Below, one piece after another: positions 1 through 9,213 of a stretch of DNA of 64,000 bases. Source of the DNA: an uncultured Vibrio sp. (GTDB lineage: Bacteria > Pseudomonadota > Gammaproteobacteria > Enterobacterales > Vibrionaceae); assembly GCA_947504195.1 (NCBI GenBank), contig CANNGN010000010.1:62001-126000 (forward strand). The letters are read 5' to 3'. Numbering within the stretch: position 1 is the stretch's first letter; every line of letters starts with the position of its first letter. The translations under genes were made by a program, and so were the position numbers. Below the pieces are notes generated by a model. It did no database searches. It saw nothing but the letters and a program-made list of their open reading frames with translations, and had not been told where the DNA came from.

Positions 1-502
1 CAGTCAAGTTCTGATAAGGACCAAAATGTTGCGCCAGTTCAAGTCGTTGCTGAACCAATTCAAAAGGTTGATTTTGATAAGTTAAAACGTACGCCTCTTC
101 GGCATAAGTAGCAGAATAAAGGGGACGTATATGACTTGCTGAGCGATAAACCTCACTGGCTCGAGTCAGTGCAGTTTCAGCATCTTCTCCGTCCCAGTAA
201 TTAGTTGTAGCAATGTAGCCCAGTAACGCAAGTACATCAGGGTTTGCCGAATTCATATCTAAAATGTCATCGGCAAGGCGATTTACCGTATCACGCTGCT
301 CTTGAGCTTTATCTTCAAAGTCAGGACTTTGTGTATCAGCACTGAGCATAAACTCTGCATAGCGGTCAACTTCGTTCTCGAGTCCAATCTGAAAAAGCGA
401 ACTAATCCCGAAATGCATCGATAGGTAGAGTAAAGCAAGTGAAATAACAATCAGCGGAGACTGTCGCAAAGCCGATTTTAATGTTGCACTATTTATAGTC
501 AC
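1..502 (-). CDS. Partial membrane-anchored protein, possibly VpsP-like
   Basis: The reading frame opens at a GTG (500-502) and runs off the left edge of the window, giving about 167 visible residues. An upstream AAGGTG can serve as ribosome binding site. The N-terminus has a short basic segment and then one hydrophobic stretch (about residues 16-30), followed by an acidic soluble part with helical, TPR-like character (for example 'ALLGYIATTNYWDGEDAET', a run on 'SANPDVLALLGYIA'). That layout, beside manC in a polysaccharide locus, resembles VpsP-family proteins of Vibrio biofilm-matrix clusters, which are membrane-anchored and of unclear biochemical role. The assignment is by overall look only. 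It suggests that more polysaccharide genes continue to the left of the window. Confidence 0.45.
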   Translation of the reverse strand, partial: MTINSATLKSALRQSPLIVISLALLYLSMHFGISSLFQIGLENEVDRYAEFMLSADTQSPDFEDKAQEQRDTVNRLADDILDMNSANPDVLALLGYIATTNYWDGEDAETALTRASEVYRSASHIRPLYSATYAEEAYVLTYQNQPFELVQQRLELAQHFGPYQNLT

Positions 503-570
503 AATCCATCACCTTGGTTACGCTTCATTAGCTGCAGGTTAAAACATAGGCGCGTAGTTTGATAAAGACA

Positions 571-603
571 AAAGAGAGAGTCAACATGATATCGACTCCC
601 TCT
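571..603 (-). terminator. Rho-independent terminator after manC
   Basis: On the minus strand a 10-bp stem AGAGGGAGTC / GACTCTCTCT with an 11-base loop is followed by TTTGTCTTT. It lies just past the manC stop and closes the rfb-manC transcription unit. Confidence 0.65.
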
Positions 604-624
604 CCTTGACGTATTTAATTAGAG

Positions 625-2052
625 TTAATCAAATAATGCCTGTTCAGAATCGACATAGCCTTGACGTTCAATACGCTCGACATCATCTTCTTCTAAATAA
701 CTTCCCGAGCGCACTTCAATAATCTCAAGAGGCAATTTGCCAGGGTTTTCAATAGCATGAGATACCCCTAGCGGGATATAAATAGATTGGTTTTCAGAAA
801 GTAAAAACTCTTCATCACCTTTGATGACTTTTGCGGTTCCCGAAGCGACAACCCAATGTTCAGCACGATGGTAATGCTTTTGGAACGATGTTTTACCACC
901 AGGTTTTACGGTTACTTTCTTAACATTGAAACGTTGGCCTTCTGCAATCAAGTCCGCAGATCCCCAAGGACTGTAGGTTTCACGATGAATAAGACATTCA
1001 GCACGACCTTGATCTTTTAAAAGGTTAACAATGTTTTTTACGTCTTGAACTTTGTCTTTGCTCGCCACTAACAATGCGTCTTTGGTTTCAACGATAATTA
1101 ACCCATCGACTCCAACTGCGGTAACCAGTTTGTTATCGGAATAAAGATAACTATTGCTCACGTTTTCAATCAGCACGTCACCACGAATCGCATTACCATG
1201 CTGGTCTTTTTCATTCACTTCCCAAAGAGAACTCCACGAACCAACATCGCTCCAGTTAGCATCCATAGGCACCACTACCGCTTTATCGGTGGGCTCCATA
1301 ACCGCATAATCAATTGACTCATCAGGACAAAGTGAGAAAACATCTTTATTTAATCGAATGAAATCAAGATCAGGATAGGCGGTTTTATCGGACTCTTGGC
1401 ACGCTGCAAGAATATCTGGGCGATGTTTTTCTAACTCTTCCAAAAATGCAGATGCTTTAAAAAGGAACATTCCACTATTCCAGTAGTAACCACCCTCAGA
1501 CAAATAGGATTTTGCCGTATCTAGGTCTGGCTTTTCGACGAACTGTGCCACTTCATAACTAGAAGCATCAAGGGCATTGCCTTGTTTGATATAGCCGTAA
1601 CCCGTTTCAGGAGCAGTAGGAACAATACCAAATGTCACTAGTTTGCCTTGTTGCGCTTGAAGCTTTGCTTTGTTTACCGAGTCAGTAAAAGCTGCTTGGT
1701 TCTTAATTACGTGGTCAGCGGCCAAAACAAGAAGTAACGGATCATCGCCATTTTTAACCGCATTTAGTGCAGCAATCGCGACAGCCGGTGCCGTATTTCG
1801 ACCAACAGGTTCCAATACAATACCACTGTGAGATAAAGATGATGAACGAAGTTGCTCCGCAACGATAAAGCGATGCTCGTCATTACAAATAATGAAAGGC
1901 GCCAAATGATCAATATCGTCAAGACGTTCGATAGTGTTTTGCAACATAGTGCTATCACTGGTCAGCGATAAAAATTGTTTAGGATAATGTGTTCGAGAGA
2001 GCGGCCATAAACGACTGCCAGAGCCACCTGCCATTATTACGGGTAAAATCAT
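625..2052 (-). CDS. manC: Mannose-1-phosphate guanylyltransferase / mannose-6-phosphate isomerase
   Basis: This bifunctional enzyme makes GDP-mannose from mannose-1-phosphate and GTP and can also isomerise fructose-6-P and mannose-6-P; it acts in the cytoplasm. The 475-residue length matches type II ManC/CpsB proteins. The N-terminal nucleotidyltransferase signature [12 protein letters not shown] is at residues 9-20 and the sugar-phosphate motif FVEKP is near 172. The C-terminal cupin isomerase domain carries HYHRAEHW near 393-400. It is the last gene after rfbBADC, 30 bases past rfbC, and is followed by a terminator. Its partner phosphomannomutase is at the other end of the locus, about 54 kb away. 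GDP-mannose also feeds gmd/fcl here. Confidence 0.95.
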   Translation of the reverse strand: MILPVIMAGGSGSRLWPLSRTHYPKQFLSLTSDSTMLQNTIERLDDIDHLAPFIICNDEHRFIVAEQLRSSSLSHSGIVLEPVGRNTAPAVAIAALNAVKNGDDPLLLVLAADHVIKNQAAFTDSVNKAKLQAQQGKLVTFGIVPTAPETGYGYIKQGNALDASSYEVAQFVEKPDLDTAKSYLSEGGYYWNSGMFLFKASAFLEELEKHRPDILAACQESDKTAYPDLDFIRLNKDVFSLCPDESIDYAVMEPTDKAVVVPMDANWSDVGSWSSLWEVNEKDQHGNAIRGDVLIENVSNSYLYSDNKLVTAVGVDGLIIVETKDALLVASKDKVQDVKNIVNLLKDQGRAECLIHRETYSPWGSADLIAEGQRFNVKKVTVKPGGKTSFQKHYHRAEHWVVASGTAKVIKGDEEFLLSENQSIYIPLGVSHAIENPGKLPLEIIEVRSGSYLEEDDVERIERQGYVDSEQALFD

Positions 2053-2082
2053 AAGTCACCAAATTTTATTATAAAAGTAATT

Positions 2083-2640
2083 CTAATAAGCCAATTTAAC
2101 GCTGTCACTAAAGCTTGATCCCTGCTCATCTTTAGAAGAAAGCAGAGGTTGAACATTGTCAACCAACGGCCATTCTATTCCAAGGGTAACATCATTCCAA
2201 ACAATAGATTGCTCAGCCTTCGGATTATAATAATCGGTGCATTTATAAACAAATTCGGCTTCTGGACTCATAACATAAAAACCATGAGCAAACCCTTCTG
2301 GCACCCATAATTGACGTTTATTTTGTGCAGAAAGAACAACGCCAACCCATTGCCCTAATGTTGGTGATCCTTCACGAATATCCACCGCGACATCATAAAC
2401 TTCACCGCTGACAACTCGAACCAACTTACCCTGAGTATTTTCAGTTTGATAGTGCAAACCACGTAAAATACCTTGGTTGGATTTAGAGTGGTTATCTTGA
2501 ACAAAGTGAGTCGGCTTTCCGGTTACAAGTTCTTCAAATTTCTGCTGGCTCCAAGTTTCCATAAAAAAACCACGTTCATCGCCAAAAACAGCAGGTTCTA
2601 TAATTTTTACATCTGGAATGCTTGTCTGTATTACTTTCAT
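2083..2640 (-). CDS. rfbC: dTDP-4-dehydrorhamnose 3,5-epimerase
   Basis: RfbC/RmlC catalyses the third step of dTDP-L-rhamnose synthesis, epimerising dTDP-4-keto-6-deoxyglucose at C3 and C5. The 185-residue length is standard for this single-domain cupin. Visible family motifs are ERGFFMETW near residues 22-30, GILRGLHYQ (active-site His) near 57-65, DVAVDIREGSPTLGQW near 84-99 and YKCTDYYNP near 132-140. It lies 8 bases after rfbD in the order rfbB-rfbA-rfbD-rfbC-manC, so co-transcription is expected. Confidence 0.96.
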   Translation of the reverse strand: MKVIQTSIPDVKIIEPAVFGDERGFFMETWSQQKFEELVTGKPTHFVQDNHSKSNQGILRGLHYQTENTQGKLVRVVSGEVYDVAVDIREGSPTLGQWVGVVLSAQNKRQLWVPEGFAHGFYVMSPEAEFVYKCTDYYNPKAEQSIVWNDVTLGIEWPLVDNVQPLLSSKDEQGSSFSDSVKLAY

Positions 2641-2648
2641 TATGAATC

Positions 2649-3536
2649 CTATTTGGAATATGCTTCGATATTATTCAGCGCATCTCGCCAGTTACTGGCT
2701 GGAATGGAAAAGGTTTGCGTAATTTTTGTGGTATCAAACATTGAGTTAGCAGGTCGCTTGGTAAACGTTGGATATTCGTCGGATGTTAAGCTGATGACTT
2801 CCGGTATTTTATCTATCAGATCAAACTCAAAAGCTTTAATAAAAATTTCCTGAGCAAATTCACTCCAACTCAAGTTCGGCGCACCTGAAAAATGGTAAAG
2901 ACCAAAACCTGAAAACGACTCACCTTGGCTATAAATGGTATCAGCAATCTTGATCAAAGCCGCTGCAACATCGCCGGCGTACGTTGGCCCACCAAATTGA
3001 TCGCCAACAATACCAATACTCTCTTCTGATCTCGCCAGCCGAATCATTGTCTTAACAAAGTTGCTGCCTCGCTCCCCAAATACCCAAGCAGTGCGCAATA
3101 TAATGTGCTTATCACAAGCTTCGCTTACCGCTTGTTCTCCAGCAAACTTACTCCGTCCGTAAACACCTTGAGGTGCGGGTACATCGCACTCTTTATACGG
3201 GCCATTTTTATCCCCAGCAAATACGTAATCACTAGAGATATGAAGAAGCGTTGCATCATGTTGTTGAGCAGCTTGCGCTAGATAACGCGGTCCCTCGCAA
3301 TTGACGGCATAACAATGCGGCTTTTCTAACTCAGCGATATCGACACCGGTGTGAGCAGCTGCATTAATTATGATATCGGGAACGAAAGAGGAGACCTTAT
3401 AGAACACCGCTTCTTTATCGGTAATATCGAGATTTTCTCGACCTGTTGCCAGTAATTCGATGTCATCACGTATGCTAAGTTGGTCTGTTAAACACCTACC
3501 TACTTGGCCATAGCATCCAATTACCATTACCTTCAT
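2649..3536 (-). CDS. rfbD: dTDP-4-dehydrorhamnose reductase
   Basis: RfbD/RmlD reduces dTDP-4-keto-L-rhamnose to dTDP-L-rhamnose with NAD(P)H. It is an extended SDR enzyme of 295 residues with the Rossmann motif GCYGQVGR at 7-14, INAAAHTGVD near 57-66, and the catalytic pair in YGRSK near 127-131. Its start codon overlaps the rfbA stop by one base, indicating translational coupling. Confidence 0.95.
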   Translation of the reverse strand: MKVMVIGCYGQVGRCLTDQLSIRDDIELLATGRENLDITDKEAVFYKVSSFVPDIIINAAAHTGVDIAELEKPHCYAVNCEGPRYLAQAAQQHDATLLHISSDYVFAGDKNGPYKECDVPAPQGVYGRSKFAGEQAVSEACDKHIILRTAWVFGERGSNFVKTMIRLARSEESIGIVGDQFGGPTYAGDVAAALIKIADTIYSQGESFSGFGLYHFSGAPNLSWSEFAQEIFIKAFEFDLIDKIPEVISLTSDEYPTFTKRPANSMFDTTKITQTFSIPASNWRDALNNIEAYSK

Positions 3537-4420
3537 TAAGCGTTAGCCTTCCTGCTTTCTTCAATCAAACGAACAAGGTACAAACCGTATTCATTCTTAA
3601 TCATTGGCTGTGCTAATTCAAGCACTTGCTCATCAGTCAGCCACCCATTGCGCCATGCAATTTCTTCCAAACACGCGACTTTAAGACCTTGAACATCTTG
3701 AATAGTTTCAACAAATGATGCGGCTCTATTGAGACTTTCATGAGTCCCAGTATCCAACCACGCAAAACCACGACCTAATAGCTGAACATTTAAACTGCCG
3801 TCATGCAGATATAGCTCATTGAGATCAGTAATTTCTAGCTCACCTCGTGGTGATGGCTTAATCTGTTTGGCAAAATCCACGACACGATTATCGTAAAAAT
3901 ATAGCCCTGTTACCGCAAATTCCGATTTTGGATTCGTCGGTTTTTCTTCTATCGATAAAGCTTTCATATTCTCGTCAAACTCAAGTACACCAAAGCGCTG
4001 TGGGTCTTTTACTTGATAACCAAATACCGTAGCACCACCTTCGCGAGCGGCAGCATCTTTTAAGGTTTGACTAAAGAATTGACCATAGAAGATATTATCC
4101 CCTAAAACCAAACAAACTGAATCATCACCGATAAACTCTTCACCAATAATAAAGGCTTGAGCTAACCCATCAGGGCTAGGTTGCACCGCATACTCGATAT
4201 TCACACCGAACATACTGCCATCACCGAGTAAGCGACGAAATCCTTCATTATCTTCAGGAGTTGTGATAATTAAAATATCTTTAATGCCTGCCAACATCAA
4301 TGTTGATATTGGGTAAAAAATCATAGGCTTATCATAAATAGACAGTAACTGCTTAGATACACCACGAGTTAACGGATATAAGCGAGTTCCGGAACCACCG
4401 GCCAATACAATACCTTTCAT
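3536..4420 (-). CDS. rfbA: Glucose-1-phosphate thymidylyltransferase
   Basis: RfbA/RmlA joins glucose-1-phosphate and dTTP to give dTDP-glucose, the first committed and usually feedback-regulated step of the rhamnose pathway. The 294 residues carry the nucleotidyltransferase signature [11 protein letters not shown] at 8-18, the metal-binding region [10 protein letters not shown] near 106-115, and EKPTNPKS near 158-165. Only two bases separate it from rfbB. The length and motifs are those of RmlA rather than a short UTP-dependent form. Confidence 0.96.
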   Translation of the reverse strand: MKGIVLAGGSGTRLYPLTRGVSKQLLSIYDKPMIFYPISTLMLAGIKDILIITTPEDNEGFRRLLGDGSMFGVNIEYAVQPSPDGLAQAFIIGEEFIGDDSVCLVLGDNIFYGQFFSQTLKDAAAREGGATVFGYQVKDPQRFGVLEFDENMKALSIEEKPTNPKSEFAVTGLYFYDNRVVDFAKQIKPSPRGELEITDLNELYLHDGSLNVQLLGRGFAWLDTGTHESLNRAASFVETIQDVQGLKVACLEEIAWRNGWLTDEQVLELAQPMIKNEYGLYLVRLIEESRKANA

Positions 4421-4422
4421 TG

Positions 4423-5481
4423 TTACGCTCCTAATCGTTCACGTGAATATGAACCGTCTAGCACTCTTGTCCACCATTCTTGATTTGATAAATACCATTC
4501 CACCGTTTTACGAATACCACTCTCGAAGGTTTCTTCTGGTGTCCATCCTAATTCAGTTCCAATTTTCGATGCATCAATTGCATAACGTACATCGTGCCCT
4601 GGGCGATCAGTTACATAGGTAATCAGGTCTTGGTAATGTGCAACACCTTCTGGTTTGGCAGGAACAAGTTCTTCCAATAACGAGCAGATAGTTTTAACAA
4701 CTTCGATGTTAGCTTTCTCGTTGTGACCACCAATGTTATAGGTTTCGCCAACGACACCTTCGGTTACCACTTTGTAAAGCGCTCGAGCATGATCTTCAAC
4801 AAACAGCCAATCACGGATTTGCATACCATCGCCATAAACCGGTAACGCCTTACCTTCCACAGCATTGAGAATAATTAATGGAATAAGTTTTTCGGGGAAA
4901 TGAAATGGACCGTAGTTATTCGAACAATTGGTAATCATTGTTGGCAATCCATACGTTCGTTGCCATGCTCGAACCAAATGGTCACTCGATGCTTTCGAAG
5001 CCGAATAAGGGCTTGAAGGTGCGTAAGATGTGGTCTCGGTGAAAAGATCGTCGGTTCCCTCAAGATCACCATAGACTTCATCAGTCGAGATATGGTGGAA
5101 ACGAAAAGCCGCCTTTTTATCCGTCTCGAGAGAGTTCCAGTATGATCTTGCTGCTTCAAGTAAGCAATAAGTACCAACAATATTGGTTTCGACAAAGTCC
5201 GCAGGACCATCAATCGAGCGATCAACATGACTTTCAGCAGCTAAGTGCATCACCGCATCTGGTTGATGTTGTTGAAATACGCGATCCAACTCAGCTCGAT
5301 CACAGATATCCACCTGTTCAAAATGGTAACGTGAACTGGATTCAATTTCAGATAAGGACTCTAAATTCCCAGCATAAGTAAGCTTATCGAGATTTACAAC
5401 GCTGTCTTGGGTCTCATTAATCACATGCCTTACAACGGCCGAACCAATAAACCCGGCACCACCAGTGACAAGTATTTTCAT
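4423..5481 (-). CDS. rfbB: dTDP-glucose 4,6-dehydratase
   Basis: RfbB/RmlB converts dTDP-glucose to dTDP-4-keto-6-deoxyglucose with bound NAD+. It is an extended SDR protein with TGGAGFIGS near residues 6-14, [11 protein letters not shown] near 79-89, the catalytic [11 protein letters not shown] stretch and the YSASK dyad near 160-164. An in-frame ATG lies 12 bases further upstream (5493), but the better-spaced ribosome-binding GGA precedes the ATG at 5481, and the standard N-terminus MKILVTGG begins there. It is the first gene of the rhamnose operon. Confidence 0.95.
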   Translation of the reverse strand: MKILVTGGAGFIGSAVVRHVINETQDSVVNLDKLTYAGNLESLSEIESSSRYHFEQVDICDRAELDRVFQQHQPDAVMHLAAESHVDRSIDGPADFVETNIVGTYCLLEAARSYWNSLETDKKAAFRFHHISTDEVYGDLEGTDDLFTETTSYAPSSPYSASKASSDHLVRAWQRTYGLPTMITNCSNNYGPFHFPEKLIPLIILNAVEGKALPVYGDGMQIRDWLFVEDHARALYKVVTEGVVGETYNIGGHNEKANIEVVKTICSLLEELVPAKPEGVAHYQDLITYVTDRPGHDVRYAIDASKIGTELGWTPEETFESGIRKTVEWYLSNQEWWTRVLDGSYSRERLGA

Positions 5482-5493
5482 AGTATTTTCCAT

Positions 5494-5832
5494 TCCTAGC
5501 CAATCTGGAAAAGGTAGTTCTAAATGTTCAGTTTATCAATTTAATCAATCAACTTTATCCACGTAAAACCACATCAATCCAATTTTAGATAATAAGACAC
5601 TCTTATTAATGGGTCGTTATTGGGTTAATTATAGCGTAAGAAAAAATCAGAAGAATAGGAAAACAACTTTGTATACCCTATTTCCTCGCAAGTTCTCTTA
5701 TTTGAACACAAAAAAAATATTCGAATGAAAGAAACACACCATTCTGGTCGATGTTCGATACAACTCATCATCGCAGTATCAATGTAAAATCGACGCCACT
5801 CTTTAACAAAGAACTTAACAAAGAATCTAACC
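5494..5832 (-). other. Intergenic leader of the rfb operon
   Basis: This gap lies between the terminator of the upstream GT4 gene and rfbB. It is AT-rich and holds a possible promoter -10 box (separate entry). Short open frames on either strand here have no ribosome binding site or recognisable features, so no gene is called. Confidence 0.6.
5628..5633 (-). promoter_or_regulatory. Candidate -10 box for rfbBADC-manC
   Basis: The minus strand reads GCTATAATTAAC, a perfect TATAAT about 150 bases upstream of rfbB and downstream of a terminator. No good -35 hexamer is seen at 16-18 bases, so this is a suggestion only. Confidence 0.35.
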
Positions 5833-5858
5833 AAAAATGGCCCTCAAAAGAGGGCCAT
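5833..5858 (-). terminator. Rho-independent terminator after GT4 gene
   Basis: On the minus strand a GGCCCTC stem, TTTT loop and GAGGGCC are followed by ATTTTT. It lies about 65 bases past the stop of the GT4 gene at 5925 and separates it from the rfb operon. Confidence 0.85.
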
Positions 5859-5924
5859 ATAATCCTATTAAAACGCAATCATATTAAAGCTAACCACTTC
5901 AATATCGTTCCATTTAAATACGGC

Positions 5925-7142
5925 TTACGATACCTTCAACGAATCTTTTTCTGTAGGCACTTCATACTTTTCAGTCTCGACTCTTTCAATGCCTGTTACA
6001 GAGTTTGGCTCATCAATCGTAGCTGGTTCAACGATGCCATGATATTTTTTGTATTCATCTTCAACAAATTTACCGACATTTTGTCTAAATATTTCCGAGG
6101 AAAATCCTTCAGCATGTTTACGTATGACCAAAGGATCGAAAGACAATGTTTCAAATTTTTCCACAGCCTGTATTAACGATTGCTCGTCTTGCTTATGAAA
6201 ATAAACACCGGTTTCACCGTCAACGACAGTATCTAAACTTCCGCCGATACCGTACGCAATAACCGGCGTTCCACACGCCTGAGCTTCTAGTGGAACAATG
6301 CCGAAATCTTCTTCTGCAGCAAACACAAAAGCACGTGCTTTTTGCATTTTCTCAATTAAAACAGAATACGGTTGATACCCCATTAACTCAACGTTATCAC
6401 TTGCATAGGATTTTATTTTGTCAAAGTCCGGCCCAGTACCAATGACCACAAGTTTCTTATCAGGCATTTTAGAAAAAGCCTGAACGATCAAACATATTTT
6501 TTTATAAGGAACCATTCTTGACGCCGTTACGTAAAAGTCCTCCTTCGTCTCTTGCAAGGCGAAAGATGAGACATCGACTGGCGGGAAGATCACTTCCGAG
6601 TCACGCTTATAAAATTTATTAATACGCTTTTTGATAAAGTTGCTGTTGGCAATAAATTGATCTACTGATGCCGCACTTCGGTGATCCCAAATACGAATTT
6701 TATGCAGCAGATACCTCACCAACACCGACTTTAGACCCGATGTCATATTGGATTCTTTTAAATACTGAGTTTGCATATCCCATGCATAACGTATTGGAGA
6801 ATGGCAATAACTAATATGAAGCTGATTTGGACTGGTAATCACGCCCTTTGCCACTGCATAGCTGCTACTTATAACGACGTCAAAACCAGAAAAGTCAAAC
6901 TGCTCAATCGCAATCGGCATTAACGGTAAGTAGTTTCTATATAACTTCTTTGCAAATGGCAGTTTTTGAATAAAACTGGTTTTAACCGTTTTCCCTGCCA
7001 AATAAAAATCACGATCTTTTTGTTCAAGAAAATCCAACAGTGAAAAAACTTCACAATCAGGATATAGCTCGATTAACTGTTGTAGCACAAGCTCTGCGCC
7101 ACCTGTCTGTGTTAACCAATCGTGGACAATTGCTACTTTCAT
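5925..7142 (-). CDS. Glycosyltransferase family 4 (WbaZ-like)
   Basis: This is a retaining GT-B glycosyltransferase of 405 residues. It starts MKVAIVHDWLTQTGGAE, the typical opening of WbaZ/mannosyltransferase-like GT4 proteins, and has the C-terminal donor-binding motif FAAEEDFGIVPLEAQACG near residues 280-297 (the E-x7-E glutamates). It probably adds a GDP- or dTDP-linked sugar, such as mannose or rhamnose, to the lipid-linked repeat unit on the inner membrane face. The actual donor cannot be read from sequence. It stands alone between two terminators, apart from the main blocks. A possible 39-codon frame ends inside its start codon. Confidence 0.85.
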   Translation of the reverse strand: MKVAIVHDWLTQTGGAELVLQQLIELYPDCEVFSLLDFLEQKDRDFYLAGKTVKTSFIQKLPFAKKLYRNYLPLMPIAIEQFDFSGFDVVISSSYAVAKGVITSPNQLHISYCHSPIRYAWDMQTQYLKESNMTSGLKSVLVRYLLHKIRIWDHRSAASVDQFIANSNFIKKRINKFYKRDSEVIFPPVDVSSFALQETKEDFYVTASRMVPYKKICLIVQAFSKMPDKKLVVIGTGPDFDKIKSYASDNVELMGYQPYSVLIEKMQKARAFVFAAEEDFGIVPLEAQACGTPVIAYGIGGSLDTVVDGETGVYFHKQDEQSLIQAVEKFETLSFDPLVIRKHAEGFSSEIFRQNVGKFVEDEYKKYHGIVEPATIDEPNSVTGIERVETEKYEVPTEKDSLKVS

Positions 7143-7258
7143 AAATAGACACCTGATATTGTTTTTTGTACATGAAAGACTTCATTTCGCTTTGCCGTCA
7201 CAACTGATGCAGCAATCTGTGGTAATGCTTGTTCCTTTACTTTAATGCGTAGTTCCAT
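7139..7258 (-). CDS. Possible 39-residue ORF coupled to GT4 gene
   Basis: An ATG at 7256-7258 opens a 39-codon frame, MELRIKVKEQALPQI..., whose TGA stop overlaps the ATG of the downstream GT4 gene (ATGA). Such overlap often marks translational coupling. No strong ribosome binding site precedes it and no family is recognised. It may be a leader peptide, a remnant of a lost upstream gene, or chance. Confidence 0.25.
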   Translation of the reverse strand: MELRIKVKEQALPQIAASVVTAKRNEVFHVQKTISGVYL

Positions 7259-7651
7259 AACTTTTTAAGACTCTTATTTCTTATAAGCAACCCTTCACTT
7301 CTAATGTGAAATTGGCCTATATATCTTCATTAATTCATATTACTTCAAGCGAAATGTGACACATACTTCATACTATTCAATCAAAAATCTCGGCATATTA
7401 ACGTGCATAACCAAGACGACTTTCGATTTGCAACCCACTTAAAAAATGTAGTTCCAAACATCCACTTTATCAATTAAATAGATGTGTTTTATCCGCCCGA
7501 TGGCAGGCCAACTCTAAATTTCTATACAATCTATTGATATTTAAGCACAGAAAGGAACGAACAAAATGTAAGTAGTCGGGCAATGATATCAAGAGAAACA
7601 ATATCAATGTTAGTAATCGCAAATAAAATTACGAAACTATCACAGGGGCAT
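7259..7651 (-). other. Intergenic region between sstT and GT4 gene
   Basis: About 390 bases of AT-rich sequence follow the sstT terminator. No convincing gene, RNA or repeat was found. A promoter for the GT4 gene must lie here if that gene is independently transcribed, but no clear hexamer pair was identified. Confidence 0.5.
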
Positions 7652-7674
7652 AAAAAAGCCCTCACGATGAGGGC
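7652..7674 (-). terminator. Rho-independent terminator after sstT
   Basis: On the minus strand GCCCTCATCGTGAGGGC is followed by TTTTTTA. The stem is perfect and GC-rich, 40 bases past the sstT stop. Confidence 0.9.
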
Positions 7675-7713
7675 ATAAAGATAGCATTAACTTATTGGAG
7701 AGAACAAGCCTAC

Positions 7714-8964
7714 TTAACCATTCTGTAACAAATTTAAGTCTGCTGCGCTCTCTTTAGATGCTCGGCAACACGCTGCAGTAAACAGAGCATCAGTAGAACT
7801 ATTCAGTGCGGTTTCAGCTGAGTCTTGAACCACGCCAATAATGAACCCAACCGCAACAACTTGCATTGCAATATCATTTGAAATACCAAATAAACTACAC
7901 GCCAATGGAATCAACAATAGTGACCCACCTGCAACACCAGACGCGCCACATGCGGATACCGCCGCCACAACACTGAGCAATAACGCTGTTGCGAAGTCAA
8001 TTTGAATACCTAACGTGTGTACTGCTGCAAGTGTTAATACGGTAATCGTAATCGCAGCGCCACCCATGTTGATCGTCGCACCAAGAGGAATTGATACAGA
8101 GTAGGTATCTTCATCCAGCTCCAATTTACGACAAAGCTCCATATTTACAGGAATATTAGCGGCTGAACTACGAGTGAAAAATGCAGTGATACCACTTTCA
8201 CGTAAACAACGCAAAGTCAGTGGGTATGGGTTCTGACGCGTTTTGTAGAATACAATTAATGGATTAACCACTAATGCAATAAACAACATCGCACCAAGTA
8301 ATACCGCTAACAGTTGGGCATAGCCTAGTAATGCATCAAATCCGGTTGCTGCAATCGTCTGAGAAACCAAGCCAAAGATCCCGATAGGTGCAAAACGTAT
8401 CACCATTTTTACAATTTTAGACACACCGTCAGCAAGATCAGTCAACATCAGTCTTGTGCTATCACCCGCAGCACGAAGTACGACACCAAGCCCAACAGCC
8501 CATGCAAGGATAGCAATATAGTTCGCATTGATAAGGGCGCTTACAGGGTTCTCAACCACTTTAAATAGGAGAGTATTCAATACTTCTGCAATACCTTGTG
8601 GTGGTGCGAGTGACGCCTGGTTTGTCACGAGAACAAGTTCCGTCGGTAAAACAAAACTAAAGGTAACCGCTGTTAGGGCCGCAGCGAATGTACCAATAAG
8701 GTAAAGTATAATAATGGGACGCAACTGAGTTTCACTTCCCTTCTGATGGCTTGCAATCGATGCGGCAACCAACACAAACACAAGGATAGGAGCAACCGAC
8801 TTCAACGCACCAACAAATAGGCTACCAAAAAGACCAGCAACACTCGCACTGCTTGGTGATAATACCGCAAGCAACACTCCAGCTATTATCCCGATAAAAA
8901 TTTGTACTACTAAACTCGCATTAATCAGTGCACCTAACGGGCCACCTTGCTTTGTATTATTCAT
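7714..8964 (-). CDS. sstT: Serine/threonine:Na+ symporter
   Basis: SstT imports L-serine and L-threonine with sodium across the inner membrane and belongs to the dicarboxylate/amino acid:cation symporter (DAACS) family. The protein is about 416 residues with many hydrophobic segments. It has the conserved hairpin-loop region [14 protein letters not shown] near 262-275 and the following [11 protein letters not shown] stretch near 292-302. An ATG nine bases upstream (8973) is possible, but an AGAGA element is better spaced from 8964, and homologues begin MNNTKQ-like. It has no role in polysaccharide synthesis. A single-gene unit with its own terminator, it appears as an ordinary chromosomal gene enclosed in the locus. 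Confidence 0.93.
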   Translation of the reverse strand: MNNTKQGGPLGALINASLVVQIFIGIIAGVLLAVLSPSSASVAGLFGSLFVGALKSVAPILVFVLVAASIASHQKGSETQLRPIIILYLIGTFAAALTAVTFSFVLPTELVLVTNQASLAPPQGIAEVLNTLLFKVVENPVSALINANYIAILAWAVGLGVVLRAAGDSTRLMLTDLADGVSKIVKMVIRFAPIGIFGLVSQTIAATGFDALLGYAQLLAVLLGAMLFIALVVNPLIVFYKTRQNPYPLTLRCLRESGITAFFTRSSAANIPVNMELCRKLELDEDTYSVSIPLGATINMGGAAITITVLTLAAVHTLGIQIDFATALLLSVVAAVSACGASGVAGGSLLLIPLACSLFGISNDIAMQVVAVGFIIGVVQDSAETALNSSTDALFTAACCRASKESAADLNLLQNG

Positions 8965-9118
8965 CACTCTCATTCTCTATTTGGTTTTATATGCCGCAAA
9001 AATACACCAAATAAAGCACCCACAACTAGATCTTACGCAAACTATCAACACTTTTATCTATATAAATAGCAAACAAACAACATATATAACCAAAACTAAA
9101 AGCAAAAATTTAGAACAC

Positions 9119-9146
9119 AAAAAAGGCCAGCAAAATAACTGACCTT
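9119..9146 (-). terminator. Rho-independent terminator after GT2 gene
   Basis: On the minus strand the stem AAGGTCAG / CTGGCCTT (one G-T pair) with an 8-base loop is followed by TTTTTTGTG. It lies about 65 bases past the GT2 stop and upstream of sstT. Confidence 0.8.
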
Positions 9147-9192
9147 AAAAAACACGGCTGACAATAATTGATTACTTATTGGTTGTTGCTGA

Positions 9193-9213
9193 TTGCTTAT
9201 TGCTTATTGCTTA
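9193..9213. repeat. Three tandem 7-base repeats at the GT2 stop codon
   Basis: The plus strand has three perfect copies of TTGCTTA in a row, with degenerate copies continuing towards 9176. On the coding strand this is TAAGCAA, and the first unit contains the TAA stop of the GT2 gene. Copy-number change would lengthen the 3' untranslated part, not the protein. Confidence 0.8.

Noticed and set aside
5751..6176. 141-codon plus-strand frame over the GT4 3' end and its terminator
   Set aside because: It crosses a strong terminator hairpin and is antisense to a clear GT4 gene.
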